From Planctomycetaceae bacterium (GTDB lineage: Bacteria; Planctomycetota; Planctomycetia; Pirellulales; UBA1268), in contig CANGGT010000020.1 in NCBI GenBank assembly GCA_947453375.1, positions 1-33,450 on the forward strand: a stretch of DNA of 33,450 bases, in the 5' to 3' direction. The position numbers were made by a program, and so were the translations under genes. The notes beneath the pieces were generated by a model that saw only the letters and a program-made list of their open reading frames with translations, was not told the origin of the DNA and did not search any database. Of this stretch, positions 19,801-26,658 are shown in pieces (the stretch's first letter is position 1; every line of letters starts with the position of its first letter).

Positions 19801-20943
19801 GGCCTCCATCTCCTCGCCGAGGGCCGCGTGATCGCCTCGTCGCCGGGGGTGGGACGGCTGACGGCCGCGCTTCCGCCGGTGTCGGCGGCGCTCGTCGCGG
19901 CAGAACTCGTCGACGATGGCCTGAAGCCCGGCATCGTGCCGACGCGGGTCAACGTCGCCGTCAACAACGATGGCACCTACTTCCCCCGGATCGTGCCTGG
20001 CTCGATCCGCCCCGGCACATCCCCGTCAGCGATGGCCGACGGCGTCGCCTGGTATCTTCGGTCGCCGCCGAATCGCTGGGAGAGCGCCACGGCCGGGGTG
20101 CCCGAGACGCTCGTCCTCGATCTCGGAATTTCACGCCGGGTCGACACGCTCGCGCTTTCCCTCCTCGACGACGAGCCCGAGCTCCTCGCCGGCACGGCCG
20201 ACGCCGCCGTGCCGGGCCGCGACGCCCTGCCCTCAGACGTCCGGGCCCCGAAGGCGATCGCGGTCGAGACGTGGACAGGCAGCGGATGGGACATGCTGCC
20301 GATCGAGGCGCGGTTGCCAGAGACCCCCGCGGGGCACCTGGCAAATCACATCCATTTCGCCCCCCGCGAGATCACGAAGCTGCGGATCACACTCGTGCCC
20401 CGCCCAGGGATGCGCGTCGGGCTTTCGGAAATGGAACTGTGGGGAGGCGCGATCCTGCCGCTCGAGCCCGCGCCCGCGCCGGCCGGCAACCTCGCCTTCA
20501 ATCCCGGCAGCGAAGGCTCACCCGAATACCCAAAGGCGAGCGCGTCGCACACCTCGCGCTACGACCGGGTCGAACGGGCCATCGACGGGATCGTCTCCTA
20601 CCAAACAAACCCGAACAACCGCTGGACAGCCTACGAATCACCAAACGCGACGGACTGGCTGGCGGTCGATTTTGGCGAGCCGAAGACCTTCTCCCGGCTG
20701 GAGCTGGCCCTCTACGACGACCGTGGCGGCGTCCAGCCGCCGGAGCGGTTTCATGTCGAGGTCTTCGTGGACGGGGTATGGCAGCCCGTCGAGAACGAGG
20801 TCCACTTGCCCGAGCAGCCACTCGGCAACGCCCTCAATGAGGCGCGCTTTACGGCGGTGACGGCTCGGCAGATGCGCGTCGTCTTCACGCATCGCGGAGC
20901 GGCCCGCAGCGGTGTCTCGGAGTTCTTCGTATGGGAGGAATGA
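16840..20943 (+). CDS. AmpG-like MFS transporter fused in frame to a secreted MGH1-like/(alpha/alpha)6 glycoside-hydrolase-like region plus two F5/8-type-C-like domains
   Basis: ATG 16840; MFS part YVAQGIPFGFVTVALAAWLASHG..WSFKWLWGPVVDSGLAAALGRRRPWLILAQ; junction VAALIGGLLVATTVCFSVPAEAEP; hydrolase part WQVGHDDGMEFNIS, YVPWQFDMPSRGKGFEEAW, HCCWWSGQSWPYATTQTLKAL, DAYNHSEHYFHSGYADLVI; C-terminal discoidin-like ASHTSRYDRVERAIDGIVSYQTNPNNRWTAYESPNATDWLAVDFGEPKTFSRLELALYDD. Confidence 0.82.
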   Translation: MATPLTLATRPLLRLVFCCAIYVAQGIPFGFVTVALAAWLASHGGGENAVGTCIAMAVLPWSFKWLWGPVVDSGLAAALGRRRPWLILAQSMMIVTALLLLRAGGDAALLGWLVLLHNVFVALQDVAIDALAVDMLEGNERERASGMMYGSSYVGTMLGGAGLGLVMARFGLPTAVLALAAIQAVTLAAVLAIRERPTDRFFFGSSRASQAAAPAPHGLGPAALLFQLAIAMVRPAALRTGIGAVLMKILPALLYVTMTVQLFKQLGWSEARFAEVSGGFGNLLGLGAAVAAGFLASVIGPKTTAVAANSILAASWILLAAKPSLWEFEMTIYLWFGIHEACLAFLSVSLFALFMRVSTPAVAATQFTASMALMNLATSWGSWFAGPVSGFFDAPTTFLLAGLLQPLGAILLPDVRSIGRGPAPLAVDGHLPPRGTAAATSEAGPPPGASLATGPVAALIGGLLVATTVCFSVPAEAEPASEWTSAAERSQATLMERETFWDRCDQAWFLDNVPLLDCPDPDIETTWWYRFELLTKHLTYGSPDTGYVFTEFLDRPFWSGAYGAISCPAGHQLAEARWLRSPRVARDYARSWVNTPGAQPRNYSTWLADAVWGVHLVHPARLHLGAAGHPAATAATVFPGDILPGLEANTQAWHDRHFVPATGLYWQVGHDDGMEFNISSRQTTDILRGAPSYRPSFIAYQWADLQALARMEDLLGEPAKAAARRAAADTLREKMEAALWDERRGFFLAAFRDDETLDGATVTAGSRIYDSGRFAGSPHGRELIGYVPWQFDMPSRGKGFEEAWKYLGDSEFFQAPFGPSTVERHDPLFILQPHCCWWSGQSWPYATTQTLKALANVLQFRSPGFGNEGPGLQEVVSAKDYVSLLKTYARTHRKNGRPYLAEACHPDTGSFEGHDAYNHSEHYFHSGYADLVITGLVGLVPRPDDTLEVRPLFPPDWDFLRLDRVIYRGHEVAVVWDRDGTKYGLGPGLHLLAEGRVIASSPGVGRLTAALPPVSAALVAAELVDDGLKPGIVPTRVNVAVNNDGTYFPRIVPGSIRPGTSPSAMADGVAWYLRSPPNRWESATAGVPETLVLDLGISRRVDTLALSLLDDEPELLAGTADAAVPGRDALPSDVRAPKAIAVETWTGSGWDMLPIEARLPETPAGHLANHIHFAPREITKLRITLVPRPGMRVGLSEMELWGGAILPLEPAPAPAGNLAFNPGSEGSPEYPKASASHTSRYDRVERAIDGIVSYQTNPNNRWTAYESPNATDWLAVDFGEPKTFSRLELALYDDRGGVQPPERFHVEVFVDGVWQPVENEVHLPEQPLGNALNEARFTAVTARQMRVVFTHRGAARSGVSEFFVWEE

Positions 20944-21059
20944 GGGCGGGCCGACGGGAGGCTTTCCTGACAGCCCCGCGTCCCAACGGTTGGCGGCGAA
21001 AGGGCGATCTGCGAGACTGAATCCAGGGGTCTGCACGCTCGTCCACCGGGAGATTTTCC

Positions 21060-22343
21060 ATGCGTCTGCCGTTCACCGTCGCTCACGGTCTCCTGCTCGC
21101 TGTGGCGTTCGCCGGCGCGGCGAGCGCGGACGAGCGGGTCGTCATGAGCTATCCGCTGGTCCTTCCCGAACCGACGCACCGGATCGTCGCGGTCGATGCG
21201 GCGAAGCGCGAGGCGCGGATCGAGCGTGCCGAGGGGGCGATGTTCTCGATTCCCGCTGAGGGGCAGGCCGTGCTCGTCGTGCCATCGAAGCCGGGCGGGC
21301 CGCTCGACTCGCTCGTTCGCATCGACGTCGAAGAGATTCTCGAAGGGAATGTCGCCGTGGCGACGTTTGGCCCCGGCGCGATCTCGGCCGTTCAGAAGGG
21401 CCCAGCCGTCCTCGGCCGTCCGTTCGCGGGCCTGTTCGGTGAGCGGGCCACCGACACCGCCACTACGAAAGCGATCCGCAGCCTCCCCGATCTCCTCGTC
21501 GCCAAGGCCCAGCCGACAGGCAACGGGCCGGGCGATTTCAACCCGATTGCCAAGGCCCGTGCCGCGGCGCGGCGTACGGGTTCGATGAACCACCTCAAGC
21601 AGCTCGCTCTCGCCTTCCACAACTTCCACGATGCCTACGGCTGTTTCCCGCCCGCGGCGGTGATCGGCCCCGATGGCAAGCCGTGGCACTCGTGGCGCGT
21701 TCTCCTCCTGCCGTTCATCGAGGAGCTCGACTTGTACAAGCAGTACGACTTCTCCCAGCCGTGGGATTCGCCGAAGAATCTCGCCGTCGCCGAGAAGATG
21801 CCCGCGGTGTTCCGCGATCCCGCCCGCGAGGGACCGCCCGACACCTTCGCCGACTACGCGGCGATTACCGGCGACGCGGCGATCTTTCAGCCCGAAGCGG
21901 TCTCGATGACGTCAGCCGATGACTTCCCCGCCTGCCTGACAGCCGGGGAGAAGGTCGGCTTCGCGAGCGTCACCGACGGCACGTCGAACACGATCCTGTT
22001 TGCCACGGTCGATCCCGCCCGAAAGATCCCCTGGACGAAGCCGGAGGACCTCGTCCTCGACGACGCCTTCCCGGGGATCGGCAAGCCGGCGGGGATCGGC
22101 GCGATCCATCCGCTCGAGGGCGCTCATGTCGGTCTCGCTGCTTTTGCCGACGGCTCGATCCAGACGCTCGCCGACTCGGTCGACGCCGACACGCTGCGGC
22201 CGTTTCTCACCCGCGCCGGCGGTGAACTCGTCGACCGCAGCCTCCTCCTCGCTCCCGGCGGTCGCGACGCAGCCTCCGCCGGCCCGCCGCTGGTGAAGAT
22301 CATCGCCGATGACGACGGCAAGCTGCGGCTCGAAGTCGACTGA
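21060..22343 (+). CDS. DUF1559-like protein with cleavable-type signal peptide (no prepilin-type N-terminus seen)
   Basis: Signal MRLPFTVAHGLLLAVAFAGAASA; DUF1559 hallmarks RRTGSMNHLKQLALAFHNFHDAYGCFPPAAV..WHSWRVLLLPFIEELDLYKQYD and C-terminal AIHPLEGAHVGLAAFADGSIQTLADS; GGGAG Shine-Dalgarno-like sequence upstream. Confidence 0.8.
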   Translation: MRLPFTVAHGLLLAVAFAGAASADERVVMSYPLVLPEPTHRIVAVDAAKREARIERAEGAMFSIPAEGQAVLVVPSKPGGPLDSLVRIDVEEILEGNVAVATFGPGAISAVQKGPAVLGRPFAGLFGERATDTATTKAIRSLPDLLVAKAQPTGNGPGDFNPIAKARAAARRTGSMNHLKQLALAFHNFHDAYGCFPPAAVIGPDGKPWHSWRVLLLPFIEELDLYKQYDFSQPWDSPKNLAVAEKMPAVFRDPAREGPPDTFADYAAITGDAAIFQPEAVSMTSADDFPACLTAGEKVGFASVTDGTSNTILFATVDPARKIPWTKPEDLVLDDAFPGIGKPAGIGAIHPLEGAHVGLAAFADGSIQTLADSVDADTLRPFLTRAGGELVDRSLLLAPGGRDAASAGPPLVKIIADDDGKLRLEVD

Positions 22344-22368
22344 CTCCATGCCTCTGACAGGGTGCATC

Positions 22369-23460
22369 ATGTCCCGTCTCAGCCTCAGATTCCTCGTCGC
22401 CTTGATGTCGGTGAGCCTGCTCACCGTCAGCCCCGCCCCCGCCTGCTGCCCTGCCTGGCGGCGCGGCGAGCCGGTGCGAATCGCCGATCAGCAGATCCTC
22501 GTCGTTTGGGATCCGGCCACACGGATGGAGCACTTCATCCGCGAGGCGAAGTTTGCCGCTTCACCCGGCGCTCGGCAGGAGGGATTCGGGTTCCTCGTCC
22601 CCTCGCCGACGGTTCCCGAGATCGCCGCGGCCGACGGCGCCGTCTTCGCGCAGCTCAATGACCGAATCCAGCCTCGCGTCGTCGAGGTGACGCGCTGGGA
22701 CAACCACTATTCGCTCCTTTGGACATTGTTCGCGCGCGAGAGCAAGGCTCCGGCCAGCCGGGCTCCCGATGCCGCCCCGCCACCGATGGCCGCCGTCGAG
22801 GTGATGAAGCGGGCGCGCGTCGGTGGCTACGACGTCGTCGTGCTCAAGGCAGCCGACCCCGCCGCACTCACCGAATGGCTCTCCGACAACGGCTACGACT
22901 CCCGGCCGGAGCTTGCCGAATGGTCGCGGCCGTACGTCGAGAAGGGGTGGATGATCACCGCCTTCAAGTATGCGACCGACGCCACGAGCATCGACGTCTC
23001 TGCCGTCCGGCTCTCGTTCGAGACCGATGCCCCCCTCTTCCCCTACCGTGTGCCGACCGATCAGATCGATCCCGACGCGCCGCGGCGCAACACCCTCCGC
23101 GCCTTCGTCATCGGCCCCGGGCGGGCCGAAGGGACGCTCGGCGAGGGGACTACGGCCCGTCCGTGGGAGAAAGGCAACGTCGTCTACTCCCATCCCCTCG
23201 AGGTCAACGCCTCGTTCCTCGGAGGCGTCCTCCCCGAAGGGACCGCCGGCGGCGCGACCAACGTCTGGCTCACCGCCTTCGAGGACTTCACCTGGCCCTC
23301 CGGCACCGACGACCTGACGTTCGCTTTCGACCCGGCCGGAGCCAAGTTTCAACGCGTCGAGGAGCATGTCACCTGCCACGACCGGCTCATCCCCCTCGAC
23401 GCCATCGCCCTCGCCGGTCTGGGAGTGCTGATGGCCGTCCGACGCCGCGGCTCTCGTTGA
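22369..23460 (+). CDS. DUF2330 family secreted protein
   Basis: Signal MSRLSLRFLVALMSVSLLTVSPAPA followed by CCPAWRRGEPVRIADQQILVVWDPATRMEHFIREAKFAASP..GFGFLVPSPTVPEI; alternative in-frame ATG at 22348. Confidence 0.75.
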   Translation: MSRLSLRFLVALMSVSLLTVSPAPACCPAWRRGEPVRIADQQILVVWDPATRMEHFIREAKFAASPGARQEGFGFLVPSPTVPEIAAADGAVFAQLNDRIQPRVVEVTRWDNHYSLLWTLFARESKAPASRAPDAAPPPMAAVEVMKRARVGGYDVVVLKAADPAALTEWLSDNGYDSRPELAEWSRPYVEKGWMITAFKYATDATSIDVSAVRLSFETDAPLFPYRVPTDQIDPDAPRRNTLRAFVIGPGRAEGTLGEGTTARPWEKGNVVYSHPLEVNASFLGGVLPEGTAGGATNVWLTAFEDFTWPSGTDDLTFAFDPAGAKFQRVEEHVTCHDRLIPLDAIALAGLGVLMAVRRRGSR

Positions 23461-23474
23461 CGGGTAGCTCGCGT

Positions 23475-25817
23475 CTATTTCTCTTCCATCACCCAAACGC
23501 CACTCCAATCCGAGGGAGGTGGCGTGTCGGTAAGGATCCGGCAGCGCTCCAGATAGAGCTTCGCTGCCTTGTCTGCCGGGTTGAGCGAAAGGACCTTCTC
23601 GAACAACTCACGTGCCGGCCCGAAGGCCCGCGCGCGGTACTTGTTGAGCCCGTCGCGGAAGTGGCCGAGGCAATCGACGAGATGCGGGAACGTCTCCTCG
23701 GTGTGGTGATCGAGGATCTCGTAGACGCCCACCGGCTGGGTCTTCCCCTTCACGACCACCAGATCGATGTCCCGGGCCCGGTAGGTGCCGCGGAGCTTCT
23801 TGTAGGTGTATTCGCTGACGAGGATCTGCGCACCGTACTGCTTGCAGGCCGACTCCAGCCGGGCGGCAAGATTCACGCCGTCTCCGATCATCGTGTAATC
23901 CATCCGCTTCTTCGAACCGATATTTCCCGACACCACGACGTCGGTGTTGAGCCCGATGCCGATCTCGATCGGCAGTTTCCCTTCGGCGACACGCTGCACA
24001 TTCCAGCGACGGAGCTCCTTGATCATGGCGATCGAGGCCCGCATCGCCCGATCGACGTCGTCGTCATGGGCCACCGGGATCCCGAATCCGGCCATGATGG
24101 CATCGCCGATGAACTTGTCGAGCATCCCCCCCTCGTGCTGGATGCAGTCGACCATGAGCGTGAAATACTCGTTCAGCATCGCCACCGTGCCCTGGGCGCC
24201 GAGCCTCTCGGTGTGCGTGGTGAAGCCGCGGATGTCGGAGAACAACACCGTCGCTTCCACCGACTGCCCCCCGAGCACGTCCGCGCCAGAGGCGACGAGT
24301 TTGTCGGCGATACCCGGATCCATGTAGCGCGACATCGTCGACTTGAGCCGCTTTTCGCTGGAGATATCCTCGATCATGAGCATCGACCCGATCCGCTTGT
24401 GCTCGACCGAAGCGAGCGGCAGCACGGTGACATTGCTCGAGATCGTCTCCTCCCCGAACACGAGCTCGGCATCCATCAGCACCTCAGGCGTGCCGCTCGA
24501 GCTGACGGTCTCGAGCTTTCCGAGCACCCAGGCGTTGCCGCCGGCGAAGAAATCGGCCACCGGCTTGTGGAGCACCTCCGCAGGCGTCGCCCGGAGAATC
24601 CGCAGACCAGCCGCATTACAGGTGACGATTTTTCCCTTGTCGTCGATGGTCACCACTCCATTCGACATCGATTCGAGCATCGCCTCGCTGTAGTTCTTCA
24701 TGTTCTGCACGTCGGCGAACAGCTTGGCATTCTCGAGCGCGATCGAGATTTGGGCGGTGAACGCCCGCAGACGCGACTCATCCTCGGCCGTGAACGGGCC
24801 TCCGCGCTTGTTGAGCACCTGCGTGACGCCGATCACGGCCCCGAGCTTATTGATGATCGGCACGCAGAGGATCGAGCGGGTGAAATAACCGGTACGTTTG
24901 TCGAAGGCGGGATTGAACCTGAGATCGGCATAGGCGTAGGGGATATTGATCGACTTGCCCGACGTGAAGACGGCGCCTGCGATGCCGAGGTGATTGGGCA
25001 GACGGATCTGCATCGACTCCAACCCCTGACCAACCTCCGACCACAACTCCTGAGTCTGCTCGTCGTGGAGAAAGAGCGTGGACCGGTCGGCGTTGAGGAG
25101 CCGAGTCGCCTCCCCCATCACCCTGCGGAGGAGCGACCCGAGCTTGATGTCGGCGGTGACCTCCGAGACGATCTCGACAAACTCCATCTCCTGAGCCCGC
25201 ACCGCCTTCATCCGCTCGATGAATTGGGCCCCCTGCAGGGCGACGGTTCCCTGGGTGGCCATCGCTTCGAGGACCTCGAGGTCTTCCTCGTCGAACGCTC
25301 CGTCGATCTTGTTGATCGCCTCGACGACGCCGATGATCTCACCCTTCACCGTCTTGACCGGCACACAGAGGATGCTCCGAGTCACGAATCCCGTCTGCTC
25401 GTCGTTGGCCCGACTGAACCGCGGATCGGCATACGGATCGGCGATGATCAGCGACTCGCCACTGGTGAACGCGTGGCCCGCGATGCCGGCGGTGTTGAGC
25501 AGCCGGATCTCGCGTCTGACGTTGCCCTGTGCGACGCGTGAATAGAGCTCGTTCGTGGTCGGATCGTTGAGAAACAGCGAGCCCCGTTCGGCGCCGACTT
25601 CTCTGGTGGTCATGTCGACCAGCGCGTGGAGGACGTCGTCGAGCGTGTCATAGGCGGCCATGCGCCGCGACACCTCGAGCAGCAGTTCGATCAACCGGAC
25701 CCTCTGCGAACGAGGAGAGGTGATGCCCCTGCCCCTGCCCTTGGCCGGGCGATCGGCCGGACTTACGGCTGCTACCCGGCGCGCGCCCGGCGGCGAAGGC
25801 GTTTCGTCTGCTGTCAT
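23475..25817 (-). CDS. Class III adenylate/guanylate cyclase, GAF-GAF-PAS-cyclase architecture with TPR-like C-terminal tail
   Basis: Two GAF repeats (RGSLFLNDPTTNELYSRVAQG..; RSTLFLHDEQTQELWSEVGQG..), PAS-like MLESMSNGVVTIDDKGKIVTCNAAGLRILR, catalytic ATVLFSDIRGFT..LDKFIGDAIMAGFG..YTMIGDGVNLAARLES; ATG 25817 is preceded by AAGGA at SD spacing, in preference to ATG 25835. Confidence 0.9.
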   Translation of the reverse strand: MTADETPSPPGARRVAAVSPADRPAKGRGRGITSPRSQRVRLIELLLEVSRRMAAYDTLDDVLHALVDMTTREVGAERGSLFLNDPTTNELYSRVAQGNVRREIRLLNTAGIAGHAFTSGESLIIADPYADPRFSRANDEQTGFVTRSILCVPVKTVKGEIIGVVEAINKIDGAFDEEDLEVLEAMATQGTVALQGAQFIERMKAVRAQEMEFVEIVSEVTADIKLGSLLRRVMGEATRLLNADRSTLFLHDEQTQELWSEVGQGLESMQIRLPNHLGIAGAVFTSGKSINIPYAYADLRFNPAFDKRTGYFTRSILCVPIINKLGAVIGVTQVLNKRGGPFTAEDESRLRAFTAQISIALENAKLFADVQNMKNYSEAMLESMSNGVVTIDDKGKIVTCNAAGLRILRATPAEVLHKPVADFFAGGNAWVLGKLETVSSSGTPEVLMDAELVFGEETISSNVTVLPLASVEHKRIGSMLMIEDISSEKRLKSTMSRYMDPGIADKLVASGADVLGGQSVEATVLFSDIRGFTTHTERLGAQGTVAMLNEYFTLMVDCIQHEGGMLDKFIGDAIMAGFGIPVAHDDDVDRAMRASIAMIKELRRWNVQRVAEGKLPIEIGIGLNTDVVVSGNIGSKKRMDYTMIGDGVNLAARLESACKQYGAQILVSEYTYKKLRGTYRARDIDLVVVKGKTQPVGVYEILDHHTEETFPHLVDCLGHFRDGLNKYRARAFGPARELFEKVLSLNPADKAAKLYLERCRILTDTPPPSDWSGVWVMEEK

Positions 25818-25845
25818 CGTTCGTTCCTTGTCCATGTCTTGGCTC

Positions 25846-26400
25846 TCACCGGCCTCGCTGCCGTGCGCTCATCTCTGTCTCGAGCCGTTGGCGCAACTCC
25901 AGGATCGTGCCCTGCAGTTGGGCGATCTCCGCGCGATCCTCAGCCCGTCCCGACTGGATCGCCTGCTCCCGGGTGGCACGATCATTGTCGATCTGCCCGC
26001 GCAGTGCCGCGGCGGTGTCGCGCAACTGGATGATCTCGTCGTTGGTCTCGAGCCGCGTCTGGCGGATTCGCTCGTCCCTGTCGGCCCTCTCCTTCTCGAG
26101 CTCCTCGCGGAGGGCGACGACGGTCTGCTTCAGCTGGCCGATCTCCCCGCTGGCATCGGCCAGGGTGGCAGCCACCGCACGCTGGGTATCCGCTCGGGCA
26201 CGCTCGAGTTCGTCGCGCAGCGTTACGACGGTGGCCTGGAGTTGGGCCGCCTCGGCCCCCCCCTCGGCGACGGCCCGTTGCACTGCGGCGTTCATCGCCG
26301 ACCTGGCCGCCTCGAGCTCCCCGCGCAAGGCGGTGGCATGGTTCTGCAGATCGCAGATCTCCAGCCGCAGGGGACTTGAGTCGTCGGAGTCTTTGCCCAT
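25846..26400 (-). CDS. Coiled-coil protein made of five 36-aa tandem repeats (unknown function)
   Basis: 184 aa = 13-aa lead + 4x36 + 27; SD-like AGGAAAG upstream of ATG 26400; stop is 28 bp before the cyclase ATG. Confidence 0.8.
   Translation of the reverse strand: MGKDSDDSSPLRLEICDLQNHATALRGELEAARSAMNAAVQRAVAEGGAEAAQLQATVVTLRDELERARADTQRAVAATLADASGEIGQLKQTVVALREELEKERADRDERIRQTRLETNDEIIQLRDTAAALRGQIDNDRATREQAIQSGRAEDRAEIAQLQGTILELRQRLETEMSARQRGR
25849..26361 (-). repeat. 108-bp (36-codon) tandem repeats: 26361-26254, 26253-26146, 26145-26038, 26037-25930, 25929-25849 (last truncated)
   Basis: EICDLQNHATALRGELEAAR.. / EAAQLQATVVTLRDELERAR.. / EIGQLKQTVVALREELEKER.. / EIIQLRDTAAALRGQIDNDR.. 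/ EIAQLQGTILELRQRLETEM.., each exactly 36 aa apart. Confidence 0.85.
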
Positions 26401-26438
26401 CTGCTCGCTTTCCTGCCGGTCGCGTTGATCCGGGAGGA

Positions 26439-26468
26439 AGGATAGTCCGGTCAGCCGCAGTCCCGCAA
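26439..26468 (-). promoter_or_regulatory. Possible sigma70-like promoter TTGCGG-N18-TATCCT for the coiled-coil/cyclase pair
   Basis: Minus-strand reading: TTGCGG (26468-26463), 18-bp spacer, TATCCT (26444-26439), about 40 bp upstream of ATG 26400. Confidence 0.3.
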
Positions 26469-26658
26469 ACGCGTGACGACCAACGTCCAGGGGCCGAGGG
26501 TCTTGACCCCCTCGACGCGCGCGTCCAGGGCCCCTCCGCCGGCCCCAACCAAAGCTCCGGCGGTCTGCGCCGATGCATGGGGGCCTCTGCCAACCGACCA
26601 GGTGTCGCTGGCCAACGCCGCGCCGGTCCTCTCCCCGTTCTTCAACGACGGTCCACCT

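Noticed and set aside
17623-19809. 728-aa minus-strand ORF opposite the MFS-hydrolase fusion
   Set aside because: Shadow ORF; the plus frame has clear MFS and hydrolase motifs.
22719-25541. 940-aa plus-strand ORF spanning the DUF2330 gene and the antisense of the GAF cyclase
   Set aside because: Crosses a convergent gene boundary and has His/Arg/Asp-rich composition; not a credible protein.
26451-26645. 64-aa minus-strand ORF in the gap between serine hydrolase and coiled-coil genes
   Set aside because: No recognisable motif, no SD seen, and it overlaps the inverted-repeat cluster; coding status cannot be supported.
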